The notes under the pieces are model-generated. The model ran no database searches and was not told the DNA's origin. It saw only the letters and a list, made by a program, of their open reading frames with translations. From JBBRDU01 sp038230335 (lineage in GTDB: Bacteria; Verrucomicrobiota; Verrucomicrobiia; Chthoniobacterales; UBA10450): a stretch of DNA of 64,000 bases. A program made the translations under genes and the position numbers. The DNA lies in contig JBBRNL010000005.1 in the NCBI GenBank assembly GCA_038230335.1, positions 62,001 through 126,000 on the forward strand. The letters are read 5' to 3'. How positions within the stretch are numbered: position 1 is the stretch's first letter; each line of letters opens with the position of its first letter. Shown here one piece after another: positions 7,924 to 16,621 of this stretch.

Positions 7924-8942
7924 GATCAAAATTACGCAGCGGGAGCCTGATCGTGGCGGCCTGTCTGGCCGGGGCCATAACAGGCAATATGGTCTGTTCG
8001 TCGATGGCCCTGCGCGACGCCATTGGGCTGCGATGTGGCCGGGGTACGTTGATCGCCTTGTGCGGAGGCGCCGGCTTGTATCAGTCTGACATTGATCGCG
8101 CCGAGGCCGAATCCGACGATCGGAACCCTGATGCTGAAGACGGAGAGGCCGAGCCAGAGAAAAAGGAGCGGTCGTTTTTTACTCATCTCGCCTTCAATCT
8201 GCAGATCGAGGAGATGGCTCGACATGAATCAGCCGCGAGCCATGTCATTCAGCGTCAATTTGATCTTACAAGTTTCCAGTTTTCGCCGCAGGCCTGGCTC
8301 ACCGCGCTGCGCTCGAATGAGCTTTCGGAGCGTTCTTTAAGATGCGTCATCTCGAAAAATCTGGGCGCACGCTCGTGGATCGAAGGGAAAATACGGGCCG
8401 GACTAACGGCGCAGCCAGAGGAATGCGTGGCCTACTACAGAGCTCATCCGGATGCTTACGCGCAACCTTTACGAATCCGGGCAAGTCATATCTTCTTCGC
8501 AGCGCCGCCTGGATCTTCGCCGGAATTGATCGAACAAAAACGGCTGGCGGCGCAGGCAATTTGCGATCGACTTGATCGAGGCGAGAAGTTCGCCGATCTG
8601 GCCATCACTTCGGAGGACGAAGCCAGCAGGCAGCGCGGCGGCGACCTGAATTTCTTCTCCGAATCGCGGATACCGGCCGATTTCTGGGCGGCCATCAATC
8701 CGCGGCGAACCGGCGACGCCCCTGGACTGATTCAAACCCAACTGGGGTTTCATGTCGTTAAGGTCACCGACGTGCATCCGGCCAGCGCGATGCCTTTCGA
8801 CGAAGCCCGCGCGGCCCTGGTGGCCAGGCTGGAGAACGAGAAACGATCCGCACTGATTGAGTCGCTCACGGGAGAACTTGGGCAGAAAATCCGGTGGAAT
8901 CGGGCAGAGTCGCAGCCCCGATTTACAAATACCGTAAATTGA
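7920..8942 (+). CDS. Parvulin-type peptidyl-prolyl isomerase / SurA-like chaperone
   Basis: This 340-residue protein starts with GTG 7920 inside the previous stop. It has an N-terminal signal or anchor segment (residues 8-30), a helical SurA-like N-domain, and a PpiC-type rotamase domain near residues 180-290 (RIRASHIFF, FADLAITSEDE, RGGDLNFF, QTQLGFHVVKVTD). It likely helps folding or export of envelope proteins. An acidic insertion with DAEDGEAEPEKKE lies near 65-80. The coupling with a glutaminyl cyclase suggests that both act on secreted proteins, which is inference. Confidence 0.8.
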   Translation: MRSKLRSGSLIVAACLAGAITGNMVCSSMALRDAIGLRCGRGTLIALCGGAGLYQSDIDRAEAESDDRNPDAEDGEAEPEKKERSFFTHLAFNLQIEEMARHESAASHVIQRQFDLTSFQFSPQAWLTALRSNELSERSLRCVISKNLGARSWIEGKIRAGLTAQPEECVAYYRAHPDAYAQPLRIRASHIFFAAPPGSSPELIEQKRLAAQAICDRLDRGEKFADLAITSEDEASRQRGGDLNFFSESRIPADFWAAINPRRTGDAPGLIQTQLGFHVVKVTDVHPASAMPFDEARAALVARLENEKRSALIESLTGELGQKIRWNRAESQPRFTNTVN

Positions 8943-9018
8943 AGATTGCGCCGGGGCGCAATTGACCTCAGTCTCATCCTGCGCCAGATCGCCCTTCGGC
9001 CATGCGCGCATCGTAAAA

Positions 9019-10212
9019 ATGTCTCGTCGCACACGCAAAAATGTCGGGATCATCGGCCTAGGGATAATTGGCAGTCGAGTCCGCGATGTTTTGCGGCGCA
9101 AAGGTTTTCACGTTTTTGTCTGGAACCGCACGCCGCGGCCGGTTCCGAACTTCGTGGGCGCACCGGACGAGCTGGCCGAGATGTGCGATTGCCTGCAAAT
9201 CTTCGTCTCAGATGATGAGGCTCTCGATTATGTGGTGAAGCAGTTGAGCCCCGGCCTTTCGCCGAGACATGTGGTCATCGCTCATTCGACGGTCGCGCCG
9301 CACTCGATGATTGCGGCGGCGGAAGTGGTTGAGCGGAGAGGGGCGCGTTTCGTGGAAGCGCCATTTACCGGCAGTAAAGAGGCCGCCGAGAAAGGCGAAC
9401 TCGTCTACTACGTCGGCGGGGACGAAGCCGCGATTAAGGAAGTGCGTCCGATTCTGGAGGCTACCGGCAAACAAATTTTGGAGATCGGGGCGGTGGGGCA
9501 GGCGACCGCGATCAAACTGGCCACGAACATGGTGACGGCAGCGACCGTTCAGGCCGCCGCGGAAGCCCTTGCCCTCGTTCAGGCCACGGGGGTTCCACTC
9601 GAAACATTCCTGACCGCCATGCAGGGCAACGGCAGTAATTCGACCACGCTCAATATGAAGCTGCCCAAGATGTTGCAGCGGAATTTTGAACCACACTTTT
9701 CCGTCAAACACATGTTGAAAGACATGCAGATCGCGAGCCGCCTCGGTTTGTCTCATCACCTCGAGCTTGGCGTCAGCTCGGCCGCGCGCGACCGCCTGCT
9801 GGAGCAACTTCAGAATGGACACGGCGACGAAGATTATTCCTCCGTCATCCGGAAGTACTTTCCGGATGTTCGACAGCCGATGGTTGATCAAAGCGATTTG
9901 GAATTATTTGGTTCTCCCGCCTCGGCCGATCCGGTTCTGCCCCTTCTGCCTGATCCAGTCTTCGCTGAAGGTCCGGGCGTTCCCGAAGCTGTCCCGGTTG
10001 CGACGGAGCAGAAAACAGGAACGGAAGTATTTCCTCATCACGTCATGCCGAATGCTTTCCCCGCGCCCATCCCGGAGGCTCACGCCGTCGCTCAACCGAA
10101 CGGCGATGTCGCCGTGGAGGAAGAACGTTCCACGGAAGAATTTTCATCGGAACAGCCGGAAGACGAATCGGCTCAGCAACGTGGTTTTTTGAGCCGCCTG
10201 TTGCGTCGCTGA
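9019..10212 (+). CDS. NAD-binding beta-hydroxyacid dehydrogenase (HIBADH/GarR family)
   Basis: This 397-residue protein has an N-terminal Rossmann fold (GIIGLGIIGSRV near residues 10-21), the family substrate motif FVEAPFTGSKEAAEKGELVYYVGG and the catalytic Lys in AIKLATNMV. These point to reduction or oxidation of a short 2- or 3-hydroxyacid such as hydroxyisobutyrate, tartronate semialdehyde or gamma-hydroxybutyrate. ATG 9019 puts the Rossmann motif in place; upstream codons from 8962 are not conserved-looking. After about residue 290 there is an unusual extension of about 105 residues rich in Pro, Glu and Ser, ending in RGFLSRLLRR, which is not part of the family. Confidence 0.8.
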   Translation: MSRRTRKNVGIIGLGIIGSRVRDVLRRKGFHVFVWNRTPRPVPNFVGAPDELAEMCDCLQIFVSDDEALDYVVKQLSPGLSPRHVVIAHSTVAPHSMIAAAEVVERRGARFVEAPFTGSKEAAEKGELVYYVGGDEAAIKEVRPILEATGKQILEIGAVGQATAIKLATNMVTAATVQAAAEALALVQATGVPLETFLTAMQGNGSNSTTLNMKLPKMLQRNFEPHFSVKHMLKDMQIASRLGLSHHLELGVSSAARDRLLEQLQNGHGDEDYSSVIRKYFPDVRQPMVDQSDLELFGSPASADPVLPLLPDPVFAEGPGVPEAVPVATEQKTGTEVFPHHVMPNAFPAPIPEAHAVAQPNGDVAVEEERSTEEFSSEQPEDESAQQRGFLSRLLRR

Positions 10213-10234
10213 GCTCGGGTGTCGCCTCTTGGGA

Positions 10235-11173
10235 ATGCCAGAGCCGACTGACCAGCAAGAGGCGAAGTTTTTCGACCTCTCCGCCCGAACTAAACTTCGT
10301 CTGAGCGGAACGGATCGGCTGCGTTTCCTCAACGGCCAGATTACAAATGACGCGGCCAAGGCAACCGGCTCGGCCGCGATTGCCGCCTCCGTGCTGAACG
10401 CCAAGGGCAAAATGGATGCTCACGTTTTTCTATGGCAAGGCTCGGACTGCTTTTTTGTGGATGCAGATCCGGAGTTGCGGGAAAAACTGCGATCCCGTCT
10501 CGAGCGCTATATCATTGCGGATGACGTCGCGATCGAAGATGTAAGCGCTCAATTTTCCATCTTCCACGTGGCGGCTTCCTCCGCCCCGACCGTGCCGGAT
10601 TCTTGCCGGGTTGTGCAGATTAGTCGATTCCGCGGAAGCGGTTGGGATGTGTGGGTCGAGATGGCGCAACGCGAGGAGGTCTTCGCGCAATTGTCGGGCG
10701 ACCATTCCTTTTGCGATGATTCGTGTACGGAGGTGCTTCGCATCGAGCAGGGAATCGCGCGATGGAACCGCGAATTGACCGAAGCGATCATCCCAGTGGA
10801 GGCCAACCTTGAGGAGAGCTCGATCGATTATGACAAAGGCTGTTACATCGGACAGGAAGTGATTTCCCGCATGAAGATGTCCGGGCAGCGCAATAAGAAG
10901 CTGTGCGGATTCGTCTCTCTCTACGATGCGCCGCTTGAGCCAGGCATGAAAATTTTCCCGGTCGGCGAGGAGACGAAAGAGGCCGGCTGGATTACCAGTG
11001 CAGTCCATAGCAGGCGACTCGGGAAAGAGATAGCGCTCGGCTATTTAAAGCGTCCCTTTTTTCATGCGACCTACCGGCTCGATGCGGCGAACCTCGAGAA
11101 CCTGGGGCGTCCCGCCGTGCGGATTGAAATCGCCGATCTCCCTTTCACCGGCGCTGCCGCCGGAATTGATTGA
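10235..11173 (+). CDS. ygfZ: Folate-binding Fe-S cluster repair protein YgfZ/GcvT-like
   Basis: This 312-residue protein is of the YgfZ/IBA57 family, which uses tetrahydrofolate to support assembly or repair of [4Fe-4S] enzymes. The diagnostic motif DKGCYIGQEVISRMK is present near residue 206, with its invariant Cys, and the N-terminal GTDRLRFLNGQITND matches the GcvT fold. ATG 10235 is preferred over TTG 10229. It follows the dehydrogenase by 22 bp. A-type carrier and HscB-like genes lie at 21.6-22.5 kb, so Fe-S maintenance is represented twice in the window. Confidence 0.9.
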   Translation: MPEPTDQQEAKFFDLSARTKLRLSGTDRLRFLNGQITNDAAKATGSAAIAASVLNAKGKMDAHVFLWQGSDCFFVDADPELREKLRSRLERYIIADDVAIEDVSAQFSIFHVAASSAPTVPDSCRVVQISRFRGSGWDVWVEMAQREEVFAQLSGDHSFCDDSCTEVLRIEQGIARWNRELTEAIIPVEANLEESSIDYDKGCYIGQEVISRMKMSGQRNKKLCGFVSLYDAPLEPGMKIFPVGEETKEAGWITSAVHSRRLGKEIALGYLKRPFFHATYRLDAANLENLGRPAVRIEIADLPFTGAAAGID

Positions 11174-11216
11174 CCGCCTTCTTTTGCCCCCCCTAGTTTA
11201 CTGATCCACCCGCGCC

Positions 11217-12344
11217 ATGGCGAAAGTCACTGTTCAAAACGTTTACAAGATATACCCCGGTGAGAAGGGGCGCGACGTGACCGCGGTCACCGATGTCAGT
11301 CTCGAAATCCAGGATCGCGAATTCGTCGTGCTGGTGGGACCGTCGGGCTGCGGCAAATCGACCACCTTGCGGATGATTGCCGGCCTGGAGGAAATTTCCA
11401 AGGGCGACATTTATATTGGTGATCGGCGTGTGAACGACGTTCCTCCAAAGGATCGCGATATCGCGATGGTCTTCCAGAATTATGCGCTTTATCCGCATAT
11501 GTCGGTCTACGACAACATGGCGTTCGGCTTAAAGCTACGGAAGTACCCGAAAGCCGAAATTAAGAAACGGGTGATGGACGCGGCTGGCATCCTCGGGATT
11601 GAGGAATTGCTCGAGAGAAAGCCGAAGGCGCTTTCCGGCGGTCAACGCCAGCGCGTGGCGGTGGGTCGGGCGATCGTTAGGCAGCCCAGGGTGTTTTTAT
11701 TCGACGAGCCGCTCTCGAATCTGGATGCAAAAATGCGTGTGCAGATGCGCACCGAAATCACGAAACTGCACCAGCGCTTGCAGGCCACCATGATCTACGT
11801 TACGCACGACCAGATCGAAGCGATGACCATGGGCGATCGCATCGTCGTGATGAACGGAGGGGTTGTGCAGCAAACCGACACCCCCCTGAAGCTTTATAAC
11901 GAACCGGCGAATCTGTTCGTGGCTGGCTTTCTCGGCAGCCCGCCCATGAACTTTATTAACGGCACGCTCAAACAGGAGCGCGATGCGTTTCTCTTCTCCG
12001 AGATTCAGGACGGGTCGATCCAGGTACGGCTGCCGGTTGCATCCCGGCCCGGCGCGGGGGAGTTGCTCAACCAGCCGGTGCTCCTTGGGATCAGGCCGGA
12101 AGACATTGAGCTCGCACAATTCGCCGGCAGCGAGACGGCGACCGGCAGTTTCCCGGCCATCGTCGACATGGTGGAGCCGATGGGGGCGGAGACAAATCTT
12201 TACCTGCAGACCGGGGCTCACACCGTGGTGTGCCGGAGCCAGCGGGCCATGGATCACCGCGAAGCCGGACACCGGTTGCAATTCGAAATGAGCCTGAGCA
12301 AGGCGCATCTATTCGACCCAACGTCCGGCCGGCGCGTGGTTTAG
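11217..12344 (+). CDS. Sugar ABC transporter ATPase, MalK/UgpC/MsmK type
   Basis: This 375-residue nucleotide-binding subunit energises uptake of di- or oligosaccharides or glycerol-3-phosphate. Walker A is GPSGCGKST, the Q-loop VFQNYALYPHMSV, the signature LSGGQRQRVAVGRA, Walker B VFLFDEPLSNLD and the switch His is in VTHDQIEAMTMGDR. A C-terminal TOBE domain occupies about residues 240-370. No permease or binding protein is adjacent, so it may serve several importers, as MsmK does in streptococci. It sits two genes before glgE, which is consistent with a link to carbohydrate metabolism. Confidence 0.9.
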   Translation: MAKVTVQNVYKIYPGEKGRDVTAVTDVSLEIQDREFVVLVGPSGCGKSTTLRMIAGLEEISKGDIYIGDRRVNDVPPKDRDIAMVFQNYALYPHMSVYDNMAFGLKLRKYPKAEIKKRVMDAAGILGIEELLERKPKALSGGQRQRVAVGRAIVRQPRVFLFDEPLSNLDAKMRVQMRTEITKLHQRLQATMIYVTHDQIEAMTMGDRIVVMNGGVVQQTDTPLKLYNEPANLFVAGFLGSPPMNFINGTLKQERDAFLFSEIQDGSIQVRLPVASRPGAGELLNQPVLLGIRPEDIELAQFAGSETATGSFPAIVDMVEPMGAETNLYLQTGAHTVVCRSQRAMDHREAGHRLQFEMSLSKAHLFDPTSGRRVV

Positions 12345-12450
12345 ATTGAGTTTTCGTAATTTCTTTCGGCTCCGTGACTTGCGTAAATTTTGTTATTGTA
12401 TTTTGAAGACTGGGACGTATAAACTGCGCGCTTAAATCCCCGTCACGCCC
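12345..12450 (+). promoter_or_regulatory. AT-rich upstream region of the regulator gene
   Basis: A 106-bp gap, much more AT-rich than its surroundings (TTTTGTTATTGTATTTTGAAG), that probably holds the promoter for the regulator and perhaps glgE. I cannot pick a definite -35/-10 pair. Confidence 0.35.
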
Positions 12451-13089
12451 ATGAACCAACGAATGCTCGCAGAAATCGGCCGCACCCAGCGGCTTGAGAT
12501 TCTCAATTCTCTCAAGCGTTCCAAGGGCATGTCCGTCAATGAGCTCGTCCGGAAAATGAAGATGAGCTACATGGGCATCAAACAGCACTGCCTCACGCTC
12601 CAGCGCGATGGATACCTGGATACCTGGCGGCGTCCCCAAAAAATGGGACGACCCGAGATGGTTTATCGGTTGACTCGCCGGACGCATGACCTTTTCCAGT
12701 CGGACAGCAACAGTTTCACGCTCGAGTTGCTCAAGTCCGTCCAGGAAACCTATGGGCCGAACGCAGCGGAGAAGCTTCTTTATAACGTGTTCGAAAGAAA
12801 GACGGCTGCCCTCAAGGCCAAGGTGAAGGGCGAAACGGTGGTGGATCGGGCCAAGTGGCTGGCGCGGGTGCGCGACACCGAAGGCTATATGTCGCAATTC
12901 GCCCCGGATGAACAGGGTGGTCCGCAGATCCTTGAGTGCCATTCGCCCATGCTGAACCTGATCGATCGGTATCCCATCGTGGGCCGGTTGGAGCAGGACA
13001 TGTTCGAGGCGATTCTCGGAACGAACGTTCGCCGGGAAGAGACACGCAACTCGGGTTTGTTCGAGTGCGCGTTCTATTTCGCGGTTTAA
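12451..13089 (+). CDS. Winged-helix transcriptional regulator (COG2345/SufR-like)
   Basis: This 212-residue protein has an N-terminal winged helix (residues 8-70: RLEILNSLKRSKGMSVNELVRKM, then IKQHCLTLQRDGYLDT). Its C-terminal domain includes ILECHSPML and a final FECAFYF. SufR-type repressors bind an Fe-S cluster through C-terminal Cys residues; two are seen here (in LECH and FEC), so cluster sensing is possible but not shown. It is the gene just before glgE, 72 bp apart, and may control it or the ABC ATPase upstream. Confidence 0.7.
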   Translation: MNQRMLAEIGRTQRLEILNSLKRSKGMSVNELVRKMKMSYMGIKQHCLTLQRDGYLDTWRRPQKMGRPEMVYRLTRRTHDLFQSDSNSFTLELLKSVQETYGPNAAEKLLYNVFERKTAALKAKVKGETVVDRAKWLARVRDTEGYMSQFAPDEQGGPQILECHSPMLNLIDRYPIVGRLEQDMFEAILGTNVRREETRNSGLFECAFYFAV

Positions 13090-13161
13090 GCGCAGCGGTC
13101 GCTTAAGCGCGGGCGACAATTCCCCTTTCCCCGAAGGAGAATCTCAGTTGATTCATGGCCC

Positions 13162-15132
13162 ATGCTTCGGGCCTTTCCTGCTGTCGTTATCGAAAATTTG
13201 CAGCCGCTCATCAACGGCGGCCGCTACCCCGTGAAACGGGTCGTGGGCGAAGACGTGGTGGTGGAGGCGGATGTCTTCAAGGATGGACACGACGTCGTAG
13301 CCGCCATTCTGCGGTGGCGCGTGCTGGGAGAGAGCCGCTGGCACGAAACCCCCATGGCCCTGGTCGATAATGATCGCTGGCGTGGCGTCTTCACCGTTTA
13401 TGAGAGCGCCGTGCACGAGTATACGGTGGAAGCTTGGGTCGATACGTTTCGGGGATGGCAGCACGAGTTCACGACCAAGTTTGTCGCTGAGATTGCGGAC
13501 TTAACGAGCGAGGCCCTGGAGGGAGCGGCCTTACTCGAAGGTGCATCGCAGCGCGCCCCCAACCCGGCCGACGCCGCGCGCCTGCTTGAATTCGCGCAAG
13601 GCGTTCGCACGAGCGAGAACGCGCAGATCAACGCGCTCGCGCAATCGGGCGAACTGGAAGTGTTGATGGCGACGTATCCTGATCGCTCGACCGCCACCCA
13701 ATATGCGCCGGCCCCGCGCGTGACGGTGGACCGGCTACAAGCCCGAACGGCGGCCTGGTACGAATTTTTTCCCCGTTCGGCCGAAGGATTGGCCACGCGC
13801 GGCTCCACTCTGCGTGAAGCCTTGCCGCGCATCGATGATGCTCGGGCCATGGGGTTCAATGTTATCTATTTTCCTCCCATTCACCCGATCGGGCATACTA
13901 ATCGGAAAGGTCGCAATAACTCGTTAACGACTGAGCCGGGCGAACCGGGCGTACCCTATGCGATCGGCAACGAAGCCGGGGGCCATAAAGCAATCGACCC
14001 GGCTTTGGGGACGCTGGCCGACTTCGATTGGCTGGTCGAGGAAGTCCGGCAACGCGGCATGGAGATCGCCCTCGATTTTGCGATCAATTGCTCGCCCGAT
14101 CACCCCTATGTGCGCGATCACCCGGACTGGTTTTACCAGCGGCCGGACGGGTCGATTAAATTCGCAGAGAATCCGCCCAAGAAATACGAGGACATTTATC
14201 CGCTCAACTTCCGCTGCGAAGACTGGCGGTCTCTATGGGAGGAGATGAAGAGCATCATCCTTTTCTGGGCCGGACATGGCGTGCGCACGTTTCGGGTCGA
14301 CAATCCTCATACCAAGCCTTTGCCCTTCTGGGAGTTTCTCATTGGCGGAGCGCGGGCTGAATATCCGGACGTGCTTTTTCTGGCGGAGGCTTTTACCAAG
14401 CCGAAGATGATGAAGGCGCTGGCTAAGGCCGGCTTCACTCAGAGCTACACCTATTTTACATGGCGCCATTCGAAGGAGGAACTCACCCAATATTTTACCG
14501 AACTTGCCCAGACCGAAATGCGCGAGTATTTCAGGGGCAATCTCTGGCCGAACACTCCGGATATCCTGCCGTTTGCTCTTCAGACGGGCGGGCGCCCGGC
14601 CTTCATGATTCGCGCCGTCCTTGCGGCCACTTTATCGAGCGTCTACGGCATCTACAGTGGGTTCGAGCTGTGCGAGAACGAAGCCCTGCCCGGGCGCGAG
14701 GAGTATCTGGACTCGGAGAAGTATCAATTTAAGGAGCGCGATTGGAATGCGCCGGGCAACATCAAGGATTGGATTACCCGGCTGAATTTAATCAGACAGG
14801 AGAACCGTGCCCTGCATTTGTACGACAACCTGCGTTTCTACCCCTCCAGCGACGACGCCATTTTGTTTTATGGAAAGATGACGGAGGCGCGGGACAACAT
14901 CGTGCTGGTGGTGGTCAATCTGGATCCGCATCGCAAACACGGCTCCTACATCGAGTTGCCGGTGGAGCAATTTGGCGGAGTGGAGGACGGCGTTTATGAG
15001 GTCCACGATCTCCTGAGCGACGCACGCTACACTTGGACGGATCGCCGGAATTACGTCGAACTGGACCCGGAAATTCAGCCCGCTCACATCTTCCGGATCA
15101 GACGGCGTGCGACGACTGGCGGGTTGGCCTGA
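13162..15132 (+). CDS. glgE: Alpha-1,4-glucan:maltose-1-phosphate maltosyltransferase GlgE
   Basis: This 656-residue GH13_3 enzyme extends alpha-glucan with maltose units from maltose-1-phosphate, the core step of the GlgE pathway from trehalose. The N-terminal beta-sandwich domain (to about 190) is followed by the catalytic barrel opening with AWYEFFPRS, then NVIYFPPIHPIGHTNRKG, the nucleophile Asp380 in RTFRVDNPHTKP and the acid/base Glu409 in FLAEAFTKPK. Length fits the family. ATG 13162 is preferred to ATG 13155, which is in another frame. The partner genes treS, pep2 and glgB are not in this window. Confidence 0.95.
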   Translation: MLRAFPAVVIENLQPLINGGRYPVKRVVGEDVVVEADVFKDGHDVVAAILRWRVLGESRWHETPMALVDNDRWRGVFTVYESAVHEYTVEAWVDTFRGWQHEFTTKFVAEIADLTSEALEGAALLEGASQRAPNPADAARLLEFAQGVRTSENAQINALAQSGELEVLMATYPDRSTATQYAPAPRVTVDRLQARTAAWYEFFPRSAEGLATRGSTLREALPRIDDARAMGFNVIYFPPIHPIGHTNRKGRNNSLTTEPGEPGVPYAIGNEAGGHKAIDPALGTLADFDWLVEEVRQRGMEIALDFAINCSPDHPYVRDHPDWFYQRPDGSIKFAENPPKKYEDIYPLNFRCEDWRSLWEEMKSIILFWAGHGVRTFRVDNPHTKPLPFWEFLIGGARAEYPDVLFLAEAFTKPKMMKALAKAGFTQSYTYFTWRHSKEELTQYFTELAQTEMREYFRGNLWPNTPDILPFALQTGGRPAFMIRAVLAATLSSVYGIYSGFELCENEALPGREEYLDSEKYQFKERDWNAPGNIKDWITRLNLIRQENRALHLYDNLRFYPSSDDAILFYGKMTEARDNIVLVVVNLDPHRKHGSYIELPVEQFGGVEDGVYEVHDLLSDARYTWTDRRNYVELDPEIQPAHIFRIRRRATTGGLA

Positions 15133-15367
15133 GACGCGAGGCACGCGCGCCGCAGCCGGCGCGGCTGCCACTACAGGGGAGGTAGGGCGACTGACCCCAA
15201 TCGCCTCGGCCTTTAGATCCTTGCAGAAAGCCGGTTCGGTGAACCGCCACTACCTTTGAACAACTAGCTGGCTGCCACCGTCTGTAATGAGAGCGAACGA
15301 CAAACTTGACCCGGAGCCGCGGGTTTGTCCTCGTAGGGGTCATTTGCATCCGAAGCGGCGGCCATCT
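15133..15367. repeat. Non-coding gap with small inverted repeats
   Basis: No convincing gene is present. Close to the glgE stop lies a GC-rich hairpin (GCCGC AGCCGGC GCGGC). At 15232-15246 there is a perfect 6-bp stem with a 3-nt loop (CGGTTC GGT GAACCG). The strings CCACTACAGG and CCACTACC resemble the ends of other TGTAG-ended palindromes in the window, so this looks like decayed repeat sequence plus the exbB promoter. Confidence 0.45.
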
Positions 15368-16162
15368 ATGATTAAAAACCTTTTCAGCATGAAAATTTTG
15401 TTGCTGCCGTTTGCCGCGCTGGCAAGCGTTCCTTCCTTGTTCGCGCAAGCGGTCACGACGGCGCCCGATATGCCGCGGACGTCGGGCACGAAGAGCATCC
15501 TCGACGCGATCCTCAGCGCAGGTCCCGTCATGTATGTCCTGATCGCCCTCTCTATCTTTTCCGTCATGTTGGTTGTTGTTTATTTGCTGACGATTCGCCG
15601 GGGAGCGATTGTCTCGAGCGGGTATATGGCGACAGCGGATGCCTTGTTGCGCAAGAGGGATCACCTCGGGTTGCTGGCTGTCTCAAATCGCCATGGCGAA
15701 GCCATTGCGCGGGTTGTGCAGAAAGTTCTCGATTTCACGACTAAAAATCCTAACGCGGACTTTCAGCAGGTGCGTGAAATCGCCGAGACGGAAGGAACTC
15801 GCGTTGCCTCCAGTCTGAACAACCGGGTGACGTATCTGGCGGACATTGGAATGATCGCCCCCATGCTCGGTTTGCTCGGCACGGTCATCGGCATCATCCG
15901 CTCATTCGGCGCGCTCGGCGCGGACCTGGGCAGCGCCCGTTACGTTTTGCTTTCCAAAGGCATCAGCGAGGCTCTCGTAAATACATGCGCCGGACTAGCC
16001 ATCGGTATCCCGGCCATGATGTTCTATGCGGTTTTCCGGGGGCGCGTGCAAAAGCTCATCTCCGATCTTGAATCCGCTTGCACCCATATCCTGGCCTTGC
16101 TCTCCGTTTCGCACGACCGGAAAAGCGAACGCACTCCGGTGTTATTGGAGGACGAATTCTAG
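15368..16162 (+). CDS. exbB: MotA/TolQ/ExbB-type proton channel protein
   Basis: This 264-residue subunit of an energy-transducing inner-membrane complex uses the proton gradient to drive TonB- or Tol-type work. A signal-like N-terminus (LLPFAALASVPSLFAQA, residues 10-26) precedes the first helix, VMYVLIALSIFSVMLVVVYLL. The family core is the paired helices with TYLADIGMIAPMLGLLGTVIGI and ISEALVNTCAGLAIGIPAMM. ATG 15368 removes 27 unlikely residues of the longer frame. It heads an operon with exbD and a large TPR protein. Confidence 0.9.
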   Translation: MIKNLFSMKILLLPFAALASVPSLFAQAVTTAPDMPRTSGTKSILDAILSAGPVMYVLIALSIFSVMLVVVYLLTIRRGAIVSSGYMATADALLRKRDHLGLLAVSNRHGEAIARVVQKVLDFTTKNPNADFQQVREIAETEGTRVASSLNNRVTYLADIGMIAPMLGLLGTVIGIIRSFGALGADLGSARYVLLSKGISEALVNTCAGLAIGIPAMMFYAVFRGRVQKLISDLESACTHILALLSVSHDRKSERTPVLLEDEF

Positions 16163-16213
16163 GGACGCCCTGAGATTCCCAGGTTTACAGCAGCTTCCGT
16201 TTTTTCTTTCGCG

Positions 16214-16621
16214 ATGAATCTGCGCAGCCGTGCTCCTCTGCATCATCCCGGTATTCAGCTCGCCCCGCTGGTCGACGTTCTGCTGTTGCTGCTCATCTTC
16301 TTTCTCATGACCTGGAATGCGGCGCGCAACGAAAATGAGATCGATGTGAAAGTACCCAAGGCGTCCGCGGCCAAGGAACACAGTGCGCCCATCGGCGACG
16401 TCGTCGTTAACGTAAAGACGGATGGAAATGTGGTGGTCAATCGTCGCACGCTCAATCCGACGGAGCTGACAGACTTGCTGAAAGGATTGGTGCAGTTGAA
16501 TTCGGAGCAGGCCGTCGTCATTCGCGGTGACGAAGCTGGGGCCTATAAGAACATCGTGGAAGTGCTGAACGTCTGCAGCCAGGCCGGCGTCAGCAACGTG
16601 GCCTTCGCGACGGCAAAATGA
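16214..16621 (+). CDS. exbD: ExbD/TolR-type biopolymer transport protein
   Basis: This 135-residue partner of the ExbB-like protein has one N-terminal transmembrane helix (residues 15-33, LAPLVDVLLLLLIFFLM) containing the channel Asp in PLVDVLLLLL. A periplasmic domain follows (VVNVKTDGNVVVNRRTL, VVIRGDEAGAYKNIVEVLNVC). It ends with ATGA overlapping the next gene's start, so it is coupled to the TPR protein, which presumably works with this motor. Confidence 0.9.
   Translation: MNLRSRAPLHHPGIQLAPLVDVLLLLLIFFLMTWNAARNENEIDVKVPKASAAKEHSAPIGDVVVNVKTDGNVVVNRRTLNPTELTDLLKGLVQLNSEQAVVIRGDEAGAYKNIVEVLNVCSQAGVSNVAFATAK

Noticed and set aside
12091..13119. Minus-strand frame of 342 residues
   Set aside because: It crosses two clear plus-strand genes (ABC ATPase and regulator) and is rich in Arg/Pro without motifs.
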